From: an uncultured Bacteroidales bacterium | GTDB taxonomy: Bacteria; Bacteroidota; Bacteroidia; Bacteroidales; WCHB1-69 | Reading direction: 5' to 3' | NCBI GenBank assembly: GCA_946186495.1 | Contig: CAMHNQ010000001.1 | Location: 1 to 64,000, forward strand | DNA length: 64,000 nucleotides | Program-made: the position numbers and the translations under genes | Part shown: positions 43,294 to 52,434 of the stretch, one piece after another | How the letters are laid out: the number at the start of each line of letters is the position of its first letter | How positions within the stretch are numbered: the stretch's first letter is position 1 | Notes under the pieces: model-generated | Told to the model about the DNA's origin: nothing | What the model saw: only the letters and a program-made list of their open reading frames with translations | The model's database searches: none

Positions 43294-43301
43294 TATCTTT
43301 G
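43294..43301 (+). promoter_or_regulatory. -7 box for the transglutaminase-like gene
   Basis: TATCTTTG then CACG, 33 bases before ATG 43335. Confidence 0.65.
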
Positions 43302-43334
43302 CACGTGTTTTCTTGTAACAAATATTCTTGGAAT

Positions 43335-45980
43335 ATGAATCGTAAAATATTTTCTTTGTTAATTCTTAATTTATTGATTTTGATAGTTTTACCGACAAGT
43401 GGTTTCGCACAGACCGAATACTGGGCGGCGGTTCGGCAGGACTATTTGAACCGCTCGGACATCCCGCAGGAGGTGCGCGACCAGATCGGATTCTACAACC
43501 TGAAGTCTGCGACAACGGAGCAAAGCCGGAACATGTACCAATACCTCATGTTCCTCTACGCCTACATGCCGCAGAGCGACCTCGCCGACTACGACTTCAG
43601 CTTCTTCGAGCAACAGGTGGCCACGGCCATTGAGGCGCGGAAGACCTTCTCTTGGGGCAAGACCATCCCCGACGACATCTTCCGCCACTTCGTGGTCGTC
43701 TATCGCGTGAACAACGAGAACCTCGACACCGCGCGGTCATACATCTTCCATCAGCTGAAGAAACGCATCCAGAACATGAGCATGTACGATGCCGCCTTGG
43801 AGGTGAATCATTGGTGCCACGAATATGTTGATTATCAGCCTGCTGACGCGAGAACGTCGGGGCCGTTGGCTACGCTGAAGACCTCGCACGGGCGCTGCGG
43901 CGAGGAGAGCACCCTCACGGTGACGGCCCTCCGCGCCGTGGGCATCCCCGCCCGCCAGTGCTACACCCCGCGCTGGGCACACTGCGATGACAACCACGCC
44001 TGGGTGGAGGTCTGGGTGGATGGCAAGTGGTACTTCCTTGGCGCCTGCGAGCCTGCGCCCGCCCTCAACATGGGCTGGTTCGCCAACGTCTCCACGCGCA
44101 CGATGATGGTGCACACCAACGTCTTCGGCCGCTACGAGGGTCCCGAGGAGGTCAACAAGCGCACGCCCTACTACTCCTGCATCAACCTGCTCTCCAACTA
44201 CGCCGACACCTCCACGGCCTACGTCACCGTCTATGACAAACGGCATCTACCCGCCAAGAACGCCTCCGTCTGCTTCAAACTCTACAACTATGCGGAATAT
44301 TACACCCTTGCCGAGGTGAAGACCGACGAGAACGGTCGCGCACAGCTCAACACCGGTCTCGGCGATTTGCTGATTTGGGCGAAACAGGGCGACGACTATG
44401 CTTACGCACAGCTTGACCTGCGCAAACAGGATCATTTGGTGCTGATTTTGAGCGACAAAGGCCCGAACCCTTGGATGTCCGCAGGCAATTTGATTCAGCG
44501 GTTCGATATGGTTCCGCCGGTGGGCAAGCCGCTGAACAACAACGTGAGCGCCACGGCCCAGTTGGCCTGCGAGAAGCGGATGGCCAAGGAGGACAAGATG
44601 CGCGAGGCCTACCGCAAGACTTTCCCCACACAGTCGCAGACGGCCAAGTACAAGAACGAATATTTCACCGCCGACGAATTCTACGATGTGATCCATCGCA
44701 GCGAGGGCAACCATGCCGAAATCATCAAATTCCTCCAAAACCACACAAAGAAATTGGATGGACTCTATCTTAAAGAATTCGTTAGCGCATTGGCAGACAA
44801 AGATTTGCGCGACACCAAGGCGGAAACGTTGGAAAGCCAGTTGGTCAGCTACGACAAGAAAGCCAACTACCCGTTAGAGGTCTTCGTAAAGGGCGTGTTG
44901 CCCGCCCGCATCTCCAACGAGCTGATCCGCGACTGGCGCAGCAGCTTGCGCGAAGCGTTCCGGAATGTCTTTTCCGATAATGCCACCCCGTCTGTTAACC
45001 AGCTGACAGACTGGACAAAACGTAACATCACCATCGACCCGCTCTGCAACTACTACAACTGTCCCATCAGTCCGATGGGCGTGTTCAAGACCCGTCGCGC
45101 CGACGCACACTCCCGCGACATCTTCTTCGTGGCCGCCTGCCGCAGTCTGAACATCCCGTGCTATCTGGATAATGCCTCCAACAAAATCTATGCTTGGCAA
45201 AACAATGATTGGCAAGAAGTCACGTTTGAAGAAAAGACGGTTACCCCGAACGAGGAACTGGCCACGCTGACCTTGCATAACCCGAAGGGCTACACCTATT
45301 ACATCCATTACACACTGCAGCGTTTCGAGAACGGCGAGTATGTCTCCTACGACTTCGAGGGCGACCCGCGCGTGGAGGCGCGTGACATTGTCCTCAACCT
45401 CCCTCCTGGCAAATACTGCCTCTCCACCGGCAACCGCTACAGCGACGGCGAAGTGCTGTCGGAACTGCATTTCTTCACGCTGAAAAAGTCGGACGAATAC
45501 ACCATCAAGATTCCGGAACTGACCCCGCGCAATAATACGTATGGCCGTTTGGATATGAATATCAACACATTGAACGGCAAATCATTGCTTGAGTTACTTA
45601 AACAATCGGGTAAAGACAAGATGATTCTCTGCTTAGTGGCACCCGGCACGGAGCCGACCAACCATCTGGCCAAGGAGTTGGCGGCGAAGAAAGCCGCTTA
45701 CGAGGCTTGGGGCGGCAAGGTGCTGCTGTTGGCCAACAACGCCAACTGGAAGAAGGAGAAGAACCAGCCCGCCAACGTGGAAGTGCTCTCCTCGAAGGTC
45801 GGTGTTGTGAGCGAGGCGGTGCAGGCGGCCCTGAAGAATGCCGTGCACGACGGATCGCTGCCGCACACCACCGGCGAACGCCCGGTCTGCCTGATTTTAG
45901 ACGTGGACGGCAACATTCTCTTCGTCTCAGAAGGTTACCATATCGGTCTTGGGGATTTGCTGTTAGAGGGGGTGAAATAG
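43335..45980 (+). CDS. Exported transglutaminase-like multidomain protein, 881 aa
   Basis: Signal peptide (MNRKIFSLLILNLLILIVL), then a transglutaminase-like core at about 150-260: the nucleophile in HGRCGEESTLTVTALRAVGI, histidine in DDNHAWVEVWV and an acidic residue in YFLGACEPAPA. Beta-sandwich regions follow. A second region (about 575-650: ADAHSRDIFFVAACRSLNIP) looks like a transglutaminase fold without cysteine in the nucleophile place. The C-terminal 120 residues (MILCLVAPGTEPTNHLAKEL, VCLILDVDGNILFVSEGY) resemble a thioredoxin-like fold lacking CxxC. In the periplasm it could be a peptidase or cross-linking enzyme; its substrate is unknown. Confidence 0.82.
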   Translation: MNRKIFSLLILNLLILIVLPTSGFAQTEYWAAVRQDYLNRSDIPQEVRDQIGFYNLKSATTEQSRNMYQYLMFLYAYMPQSDLADYDFSFFEQQVATAIEARKTFSWGKTIPDDIFRHFVVVYRVNNENLDTARSYIFHQLKKRIQNMSMYDAALEVNHWCHEYVDYQPADARTSGPLATLKTSHGRCGEESTLTVTALRAVGIPARQCYTPRWAHCDDNHAWVEVWVDGKWYFLGACEPAPALNMGWFANVSTRTMMVHTNVFGRYEGPEEVNKRTPYYSCINLLSNYADTSTAYVTVYDKRHLPAKNASVCFKLYNYAEYYTLAEVKTDENGRAQLNTGLGDLLIWAKQGDDYAYAQLDLRKQDHLVLILSDKGPNPWMSAGNLIQRFDMVPPVGKPLNNNVSATAQLACEKRMAKEDKMREAYRKTFPTQSQTAKYKNEYFTADEFYDVIHRSEGNHAEIIKFLQNHTKKLDGLYLKEFVSALADKDLRDTKAETLESQLVSYDKKANYPLEVFVKGVLPARISNELIRDWRSSLREAFRNVFSDNATPSVNQLTDWTKRNITIDPLCNYYNCPISPMGVFKTRRADAHSRDIFFVAACRSLNIPCYLDNASNKIYAWQNNDWQEVTFEEKTVTPNEELATLTLHNPKGYTYYIHYTLQRFENGEYVSYDFEGDPRVEARDIVLNLPPGKYCLSTGNRYSDGEVLSELHFFTLKKSDEYTIKIPELTPRNNTYGRLDMNINTLNGKSLLELLKQSGKDKMILCLVAPGTEPTNHLAKELAAKKAAYEAWGGKVLLLANNANWKKEKNQPANVEVLSSKVGVVSEAVQAALKNAVHDGSLPHTTGERPVCLILDVDGNILFVSEGYHIGLGDLLLEGVK

Positions 45981-46082
45981 CCTCTGCCGACAAAGCCTTC
46001 CCTTTTTCTCGCAGCAAGATAGCCCAAATCCGGAGGGAGTGTTTCCGTCCGACGGCTTCCCTGCCAGGCTTTGTGCGCAAGG

Positions 46083-47036
46083 TTATCGCCAGCGTTCGGC
46101 GTTTTCTGTGTCGCCAAGTGCCGTGTAAGCGTCGTGAAGCCCTTTGCGGATGCGTTGCGTCAGTGCGTCGTCGAAAGAAAACGCCTTAGCTTGTTTGTAG
46201 TATTCTACAGCCTTTTCCGGGTTTGCGGATTTCAGGAAAGCGTTGGCTAAGTTGGCAAGCATTTCGGCCGATTGCGGGAACAAGGTGGCGAGGTCGTCTT
46301 CGCGTGCGGTAAGCATCTGCCATTGCTGCGACTTGTCAACCGCATCGGCGAAGGCTTTCCAGAGGTCGTAGTCCGTGTCATCCTCATTCAGCGCCTGATT
46401 CAGCGTGGAAACTGCCTCGGCATAGCGGCCTGCCTTCAGGGATGCCATCCCCATCTCCTTGCTGCTTCCGTTGCCGGCCGTTTCCGTCTGCCCTGCAGGG
46501 TCGGGAGTCGGCCTGCCTGTCAGCTGCTCCAGCCGCATCCGGGTTTCCGCTGCCTTGTCATCCATCTTGCAGGTGGAATAGCACATTTGCAGGTTGAGGA
46601 GATAGGCTTCGTTGTCGGGATACTTCTGACAGATTTTCTCCCAATAGGGTAGTGCGCTCTTGTAGTCGGCCACATGCTGGTAGAAGTCTGCAAGCCCGAC
46701 CTGGTACCAGATGTTTTCCTTGTCAAGCTTGATGGCCTGCTTGAAGGCGTTTTCGGCCTCCGCGAACTGTTGGCGGCCGGAATAGACCCGTGCGAGCATG
46801 AAGTGGGAGGGCGCATGCTTCGGGGCTTCAGCGAGGATGCTGGAGAAGACCTGCATGGCCTCGTCGTACTGGGCGGTGTAGTAGGCTCGCAGCCCGCTGT
46901 TGAAACGGCTCGAAATCTGTCTCTCCGTCACGGCTTCCTTGGTGTTGGAGGCTGTTCGGCGGACTTTTTTCCCGCTTTGCGCCCACGAGGGCATCCATAG
47001 GGCAAGGAGCAGCAATAGTATGGTTAACGGTTTCAT
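46083..47036 (-). CDS. Exported TPR-repeat protein
   Basis: A 317-residue protein with a signal peptide (MKPLTILLLLLALWMPSWAQ) and about six TPR units: LRAYYTAQYDEAMQVFSSIL, FMLARVYSGRQQFAEAENAF, VGLADFYQHVADYKSALPYW, MASLKAGRYAEAVSTLNQAL and ANAFLKSANPEKAVEYYKQA among them. A protein-binding scaffold in the periplasm or at the outer membrane. Last gene of the minus-strand operon; the 100-base gap to the transglutaminase gene contains a loose inverted repeat ACAAAGCCT/AGGCTTTGT. Confidence 0.85.
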   Translation of the reverse strand: MKPLTILLLLLALWMPSWAQSGKKVRRTASNTKEAVTERQISSRFNSGLRAYYTAQYDEAMQVFSSILAEAPKHAPSHFMLARVYSGRQQFAEAENAFKQAIKLDKENIWYQVGLADFYQHVADYKSALPYWEKICQKYPDNEAYLLNLQMCYSTCKMDDKAAETRMRLEQLTGRPTPDPAGQTETAGNGSSKEMGMASLKAGRYAEAVSTLNQALNEDDTDYDLWKAFADAVDKSQQWQMLTAREDDLATLFPQSAEMLANLANAFLKSANPEKAVEYYKQAKAFSFDDALTQRIRKGLHDAYTALGDTENAERWR

Positions 47037-47057
47037 TTTCAGATACGGCTTTGTTGC

Positions 47058-47504
47058 TTAATTTCTTCCGCTGTGCCCGAAACCGCCGGTGCCGCGCCCT
47101 GTGGAAGAGAGTTCGTCCAAAGAGGCGACTTCCTGCAGGGCCACTTGTTGGTATTTGGCGATCACCATTTGGGCGATGCGTTCGCCTGGGATGATCTCGA
47201 ACGGTTCTTGCGACAGGTTCACTAAAAGCACCTGGACTTCCCCCCGGTAGTCGGCGTCGATGGTGCCGGGGCTGTTGAGGACCGTGACGCCGTGCTTGAG
47301 CGCCAGCCCGCTCCTCGGCCGAATCTGCGCCTCACAGTCTTGCGGAAGTTCGATGAACAATCCTGTCGGAATCAGTTTCCGTTCCATCGGGTTCAATAGG
47401 ACGGGTGCGGCGAGGTCCGCACGCAAATCCATGCCGGCGGAGTACTCTGAGGCATAGGCCGGCAGGGCGTTCTTTGATTTGTTGTATATTTTCAATGTAG
47501 CCAT
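47058..47504 (-). CDS. dut: dUTP diphosphatase
   Basis: Removes dUTP and makes dUMP. All five trimeric dUTPase motifs are visible in 148 residues: AGMDLRA (1), [12 protein letters not shown] (2), [17 protein letters not shown] (3, with the catalytic Asp and the uracil-reading Tyr), GERIAQMVI (4) and [10 protein letters not shown] (5). It lies between a TPR gene and proline-isomerase-type genes on one strand, 21 and 24 bases apart. Confidence 0.96.
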   Translation of the reverse strand: MATLKIYNKSKNALPAYASEYSAGMDLRADLAAPVLLNPMERKLIPTGLFIELPQDCEAQIRPRSGLALKHGVTVLNSPGTIDADYRGEVQVLLVNLSQEPFEIIPGERIAQMVIAKYQQVALQEVASLDELSSTGRGTGGFGHSGRN

Positions 47505-47528
47505 TTTCTGTTGTCGTTAGTTTTCCTT

Positions 47529-48371
47529 TCACCTCACCACTTTCCCGTCTTTGGCCGCTTTTTCGTAGAGTTCCTCGATGTAGCGGTTGATGAACTCTGT
47601 CCGGCGTTGGTTGGTGAGCAGCATGGCGGCCGCAGCGCGTTCCTCTTTTGTTTCGTTCACGGAACGTTGGGAACGGTAGTCGAGGATGACCAAGAGCACG
47701 TTGTTGTCGCCGACTTTTTTCTCGATGTGCAGGATTTCCTTTTGCCCGGCAGCCTTTTCGGCATCAATCTCAAAGGCGACTTCGTTCTGGAGGTCGTCCA
47801 GATAGAGCCACGCGTCGTCGTCGAGCAGATATTCGATGGAGTCGCCCAATTGTTTTACAATACTCTCCTTTTCCGCGAGTCGCCGGTCCTCGTCGAACAA
47901 GATGTCGCGGACTTCGGAGAGGTTGTCCGCCGTGGAGGGCATCTTCACGTAGTTCACGCGCACGATTTCCTTCTCCACGGTGTAGCGGTTGTCCAATGAG
48001 TGGGCGAATGCGGAGATGTCCTTTTCGGAGATATGGGAGTTGTTGGTGTCCTGACGCCACAATTTCTCATAATATCTGTTGATTAACAGAGAGTTGCGAT
48101 ACTCTGTCATCTCCTTGTCGAAGTTTTTCTCTTTTGGGGAAAGATTCTTCTCGGCTTCGTGGAGCAGCAGTTTTTCCTTCACCCATGTGGTGATGTAGTT
48201 ACGGGCAAGTGCGGTGCTGTCCTCCTGATTGAGGCCCGACGGGATGCAAGCGCTCACTTCAGAGGAATAGAGGCGGTACTGGTAGACCTGGGCCACCACA
48301 GGGTCCTCCTGTCGGTGGCATGCGCAGGCCAGCAATAGGATAAGACAGGCTATAACACTGATTCTCTTCAC
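47529..48371 (-). CDS. SurA-like periplasmic lipoprotein without clear isomerase domain
   Basis: A 280-residue lipoprotein (LACAC lipobox) with a helical SurA-type N-terminal chaperone region (NYITTWVKEKLLLHEAEKNL, YRNSLLINRYYEKLW) and a C-terminal part that lacks the recognisable GG-x-LG and GWH motifs of parvulins. It begins one base after the larger isomerase gene and probably works with it in outer-membrane protein folding. Family is inferred from operon and helix pattern. Confidence 0.65.
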   Translation of the reverse strand: MKRISVIACLILLLACACHRQEDPVVAQVYQYRLYSSEVSACIPSGLNQEDSTALARNYITTWVKEKLLLHEAEKNLSPKEKNFDKEMTEYRNSLLINRYYEKLWRQDTNNSHISEKDISAFAHSLDNRYTVEKEIVRVNYVKMPSTADNLSEVRDILFDEDRRLAEKESIVKQLGDSIEYLLDDDAWLYLDDLQNEVAFEIDAEKAAGQKEILHIEKKVGDNNVLLVILDYRSQRSVNETKEERAAAAMLLTNQRRTEFINRYIEELYEKAAKDGKVVR

Positions 48372-48372
48372 G

Positions 48373-50124
48373 TTATTTTTTCAAAATGGTGCGGAAAACC
48401 TCTTCGTTGACTCTTACGGGGTATTTTTCGCGGAGTTCGTTCAACCAATCTTTTTCGTATTTTTCCTGATACTGGCTGATGACCACGGCACGGACCTCGT
48501 CAAACGTCTTGTAGGGCTTGGCCGTGTCGCCGGTGGCAAACTGCGACTTGATTTCCTCGTAGAATTTCTCCGCGCCCACCGTGTCCTTTATGGCGGCATT
48601 CCACACTTTAAGGGCGTTGACCTCATAGATCATAAGACCGTCATACACCTCGTTCACCACATCGCGGTATTCGGGGTATTTGTCCATCAGGCGTGTGGAT
48701 TCATATCGCAAGATGTTGTCACTCACAAAGTTGTTGAACACCTGATCCAGGAACGCGGCCATGTGGTCGTTGGGCTGGGCGATGCGGCCCTGGAAACGCA
48801 CGAGGTAGCGTCCGAAGTCCTTGGCGGTCAGCTTCTGGTCGGCGTACGTGCACATCGGCTTCAGCTTCTCGATGCCGGGGAATGAGTCTATCGCAATGTG
48901 CGCCGACTGGAAGTAGTTGTCGGGCATGTGCTTGCTGAGGAACTTGATGGCGGCTTTCTTGCCTTTCTCGTCGTAGTTGTACTCCGTCTTCAGCTTCGCG
49001 ACCAGAGATTCTTTGCTTCGCTTGGAGCGGCTGTCGCGTTCGAGGCGGTTCTTGACCATGAATTTGAACTCGTCGTTGACCGTGGTGTAGACAATGGAAT
49101 CCAGGCGCAGGATGTGCCAACCGATGGAGGAGGGGACAGGCTGGGAAATCTCTCCCGCCTTCAGGTTGATGGCGGCAGAGATGAAGTTACCCGGGCGGCG
49201 GTTCGGGGAGCAGGGCTCCATGCGGCCGCCGTTGCGTTTGGTGGCTTCGTCGTCGGAGTATTCTGCCGCAAGGGCCTCAAAAGAGGCTCCCTGCTTGTAC
49301 TTCTTGAGCAGTTCCGCATAACGGCTCATCTGGCGGCTGTGGTCCGCTTTACGGTCGCTTGCAAGGCTGTCCTTGAAGAATATCTGTGACACGAAAATCT
49401 TGGCGATGGCCGGAATCTTGTCCTGGACATAGACCAGGTGGTATCCGAACTGGGTACGGACGGGCTGCGACACTTGCCCGACCGGGGTGCTGTAGGCGGC
49501 GCTCTCGAACGGGTAAATCATCTCCAGCACCGAGAAGTAGCCCAGTTCACCTAAGTTGCCGGGCTGGCGGCGCTGGTTCTGCGGGTTGACGAAGTCGCGG
49601 GCCGACTCGTCGTCGGAGTAACGTTCTGCCGCCTCGTTGAAGTCCAAACCGTTCAGAACCTCCTCCCGGATTTTCATGATTTTGTGATAGGCGGCGAGGG
49701 TGTCCTTGGGGTCGGCGTTCTCCGGTACGCGAACCAGGATGTGCGAGGCACGGACCTGGTAGCGGGAACGGTCGACGGTCTCTTCCAAGAGCTGGTCACT
49801 TACCTCGGTATCAATGAGATATTGTTGCGCATATTGGTTCCTGTAGGCCGCCCACTCCTTTTGGAAAGCCTGTGCCGTGTCCAGCTTCAGAGACTTCGCC
49901 TCCTGGACTTTCATGCAGTATTCTGCGTACAGCCTCAAATAGTCGCGAAGCTCAGCCTCCGTGGCATCGCTCAACAGACTGTTCTTCTGGTAGGACTTGA
50001 CGAATTCGGACTTATGAACGGATTTTCCGCCTACCGTCATCAACACGGGGTCATTCTCCTGTGCCACCGCCGAGAAGCAAGACAACACTATAGCTGAAAC
50101 CACCAAGCTAATAATTTTCTTCAT
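48373..50124 (-). CDS. SurA-like peptidyl-prolyl isomerase with two parvulin domains
   Basis: A 583-residue exported chaperone. Signal peptide MKKIISLVVSAIVLSCFSAVAQ, an N-terminal chaperone domain, and parvulin domains at about 125-240 (VRASHILVRVPENAD, GNLGELGYF, TQFGYHLVYVQD) and 240-345 (FEALAAEYSDDEATKRNGGR, SSIGWHILRLDSI). The rest is helical. A periplasmic outer-membrane protein foldase is the likely role, in the same operon as a SurA-like lipoprotein, dut and a TPR protein. Confidence 0.88.
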   Translation of the reverse strand: MKKIISLVVSAIVLSCFSAVAQENDPVLMTVGGKSVHKSEFVKSYQKNSLLSDATEAELRDYLRLYAEYCMKVQEAKSLKLDTAQAFQKEWAAYRNQYAQQYLIDTEVSDQLLEETVDRSRYQVRASHILVRVPENADPKDTLAAYHKIMKIREEVLNGLDFNEAAERYSDDESARDFVNPQNQRRQPGNLGELGYFSVLEMIYPFESAAYSTPVGQVSQPVRTQFGYHLVYVQDKIPAIAKIFVSQIFFKDSLASDRKADHSRQMSRYAELLKKYKQGASFEALAAEYSDDEATKRNGGRMEPCSPNRRPGNFISAAINLKAGEISQPVPSSIGWHILRLDSIVYTTVNDEFKFMVKNRLERDSRSKRSKESLVAKLKTEYNYDEKGKKAAIKFLSKHMPDNYFQSAHIAIDSFPGIEKLKPMCTYADQKLTAKDFGRYLVRFQGRIAQPNDHMAAFLDQVFNNFVSDNILRYESTRLMDKYPEYRDVVNEVYDGLMIYEVNALKVWNAAIKDTVGAEKFYEEIKSQFATGDTAKPYKTFDEVRAVVISQYQEKYEKDWLNELREKYPVRVNEEVFRTILKK

Positions 50125-50180
50125 AATTTTTTTTATATCAATAGGTTATAATAATGTTAGCCTTTGTTTCTTAGAGACCG

Positions 50181-50188
50181 CAAAAATA
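50181..50188 (-). promoter_or_regulatory. -7 box for the foldase operon
   Basis: TATTTTTG then CGGT on the minus strand, about 56 bases before the ATG at 50124. Confidence 0.65.
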
Positions 50189-50244
50189 ACATAAAAATTG
50201 GAAAGACAAAAATAAAAAAAAGCTGGAAAATCGAAAAAAAAAAC

Positions 50245-50252
50245 TATTTTTG
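50245..50252 (+). promoter_or_regulatory. -7 box for the CapD-like gene
   Basis: TATTTTTG then CAAA. The leader of about 95 bases starts with an ATTCAT/ATGAAT hairpin. Confidence 0.65.
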
Positions 50253-50354
50253 CAAAATTCATTTGTATGAATGGGTAAGTGTACGTAAAACATTTTCTTT
50301 TTTTATGCAACCTTTTAACAGGCAGATAGTTGTAACCACAAATAACGTAAACAT

Positions 50355-52283
50355 ATGGTAAATGCTTTTGACCGTTTGGCGAACAAAATATCCACATTCC
50401 TGGATGCAAGGCTGATTTTCATCCTTGACTTGCTCCTCTCCTTGGTGGCTTCCCTGCTGGCGTTGCTCACTCTGGGATTCCTGCGAGGAACCTTCTACGC
50501 CTCAGGGAGATTCGCTTTGGTCTGGATGCTGACCTCCCTTATCGCGACCTGCGTCGCCATGTTCATCTTCAAAGGTCATAAGCTGATTATCAGGCATATG
50601 AGTCTGCGCGACATGGTTGTCTTCCTCTCTGAAACCGTCTTCAAGGTGTTGGTGATGTTTGTGGTGATGACCATTGCCGATGGCGGTATCTTCAAAGGGG
50701 TGACTTTTACGTTGATGGCCGACTTCATCCTCACCCTGTTCCTGCTCGTCACCGTCCGCCTGATGATGGTGACCCTGTACAGCTACCTGATAGACAAGCG
50801 GAAAGCATCCCGAAACAACATGCGCGTGCTGGTGTATGGGGTCTCCGACAAATCATTGGCGGCCATCGTCCGTTTGGAGAACTCGACGCACTACAAGGTG
50901 GTGGGGCTGCTCACGGACGAGCCGCAGCCGGAAAACCTGCGCTTGTCCAACCTCCCCATGTACAGGTTCAACGACCCCGCACAGTTGGATCAGCTCATTT
51001 CGGAACACGAGGTGAATGCCGTGTTGTTCACTTCCGAGCGGGACGCCCAAAGCGAGCGCGACGGCCTTGTTAAAATCTGCAGCGACCTGCATGTGCGCAT
51101 GCTAATCATCCCGAATATTGACGAGATGAAGAAAGGGTTGAACCACAACAAGATACGCGAGGTGAAGATTGAAGACCTCCTGGGGCGCGAGGAGATACAG
51201 ATTTCCATGGAAGCCATCAAGGCGAATTTCAAGGACAAGGTGGTGATGGTGACAGGAGCCGCCGGCTCCATCGGCTCTGAGCTGTGCCGCCAGCTGGCCG
51301 GCTTCGGCATAAAGAAGCTTATCCTCTTCGACAATGCCGAAACCCCGATGCACAACATCCGCCTTGAACTGGAGGAGAAGTTCCCGAACCTCTCGTTCGT
51401 GCCGATCATCGGCGACGTGCGCCAGAGCCCCCGCGTGGATTTCGCCTTCCGCACCCACCATCCGCAAATCGTGTTCCATGCCGCTGCCTACAAGCATGTC
51501 CCCCTGATGGAGGAAAACCCCTGCGAGGCCGTCCGTGTCAACGTGCACGGCACCCATACGGTCGCCGACAAGTGCATCGAATATGATGTCGAGAAGATGG
51601 TGATGATCTCCACGGACAAGGCCGTGAACCCGACCAACGTGATGGGATGCTCCAAGCGCATAGCGGAGATTTACGTCCAGTCGCTGGGTCTTGCCGTGGA
51701 ACGCGGTGAGGTGAAGGGCCGCACAAAGTTCGTCACCACGCGCTTCGGCAATGTGCTGGGATCCAACGGCTCCGTGATCCCGCGTTTCCGCGAGCAGATT
51801 GAAAAGGGCGGCCCGGTGACCGTCACCGACCCCAGAATCACCCGCTTCTTCATGACCATCCCGGAGGCATGCCGACTGGTGATGGAGGCCGCAACCTTCA
51901 GCACCGGCAACCAGATTTTCGTCTTCGACATGGGTGAGTCCGTCAAAATCGACGACCTCGCGCACCGCATGATCAGCCTGGCCGGTCTGAAACCCGGCGA
52001 GGACATCAAGATTGAATACACCGGACTGCGCCCCGGCGAGAAACTCTACGAAGAGGTTCTCTCGAACAAGGAGAACACCATAGAGACCCAGCATGACCGG
52101 ATTTTCATCGCCAAGGTGCGCGAATACCCCTATTCGTCCGCACTGCCCGCCATTGACGAAATGGAAGAGCTTTCCATCTTTGTGAAAATCCCCGAAATGG
52201 TGAAGAAGATGAAGGCCTTCGTCCCCGAATTTATCAGTCAGAACTCCGCCTTCTCCCAATACGACCATCCCGAGGAAAAGTAA
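50355..52283 (+). CDS. Membrane UDP-sugar 4,6-dehydratase/epimerase (CapD/PglF family)
   Basis: A 642-residue inner-membrane enzyme for making modified sugars of surface polysaccharides. Four hydrophobic segments lie in the first 140 residues, then a CoA-binding-like Rossmann part (MRVLVYGVSDKSLAAIVRLE) and the catalytic SDR domain: VTGAAGSIGSELCRQLAGF, FHAAAYKHVPLMEENPCEAV, STDKAVNPTNVMGCSKRIAE and TTRFGNVLGSNGSVIPRF. The tail has YTGLRPGEKLYEEVL. The S-x-DK in place of YxxxK is typical of this dehydratase family. Confidence 0.92.
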   Translation: MVNAFDRLANKISTFLDARLIFILDLLLSLVASLLALLTLGFLRGTFYASGRFALVWMLTSLIATCVAMFIFKGHKLIIRHMSLRDMVVFLSETVFKVLVMFVVMTIADGGIFKGVTFTLMADFILTLFLLVTVRLMMVTLYSYLIDKRKASRNNMRVLVYGVSDKSLAAIVRLENSTHYKVVGLLTDEPQPENLRLSNLPMYRFNDPAQLDQLISEHEVNAVLFTSERDAQSERDGLVKICSDLHVRMLIIPNIDEMKKGLNHNKIREVKIEDLLGREEIQISMEAIKANFKDKVVMVTGAAGSIGSELCRQLAGFGIKKLILFDNAETPMHNIRLELEEKFPNLSFVPIIGDVRQSPRVDFAFRTHHPQIVFHAAAYKHVPLMEENPCEAVRVNVHGTHTVADKCIEYDVEKMVMISTDKAVNPTNVMGCSKRIAEIYVQSLGLAVERGEVKGRTKFVTTRFGNVLGSNGSVIPRFREQIEKGGPVTVTDPRITRFFMTIPEACRLVMEAATFSTGNQIFVFDMGESVKIDDLAHRMISLAGLKPGEDIKIEYTGLRPGEKLYEEVLSNKENTIETQHDRIFIAKVREYPYSSALPAIDEMEELSIFVKIPEMVKKMKAFVPEFISQNSAFSQYDHPEEK

Positions 52284-52407
52284 CCCGGCCATCCGAAGCC
52301 TCACCAATCCCCGTCCTGCACACTGCCGAACAACAACGGTACCCTCATCCTATGGACAACCGGCTCAAGTCTGCGTGAGGTTGTCATTGCATCATTAATA
52401 AAAATTG

Positions 52408-52415
52408 TATATTTG
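52408..52415 (+). promoter_or_regulatory. -7 box for the VOC/HdrC-like operon
   Basis: TATATTTG then CAGG, with TTG at 52387-52389 spaced 18 bases upstream. ATG follows at 52435. Confidence 0.7.
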
Positions 52416-52434
52416 CAGGTTAAAAAAATCAAGT

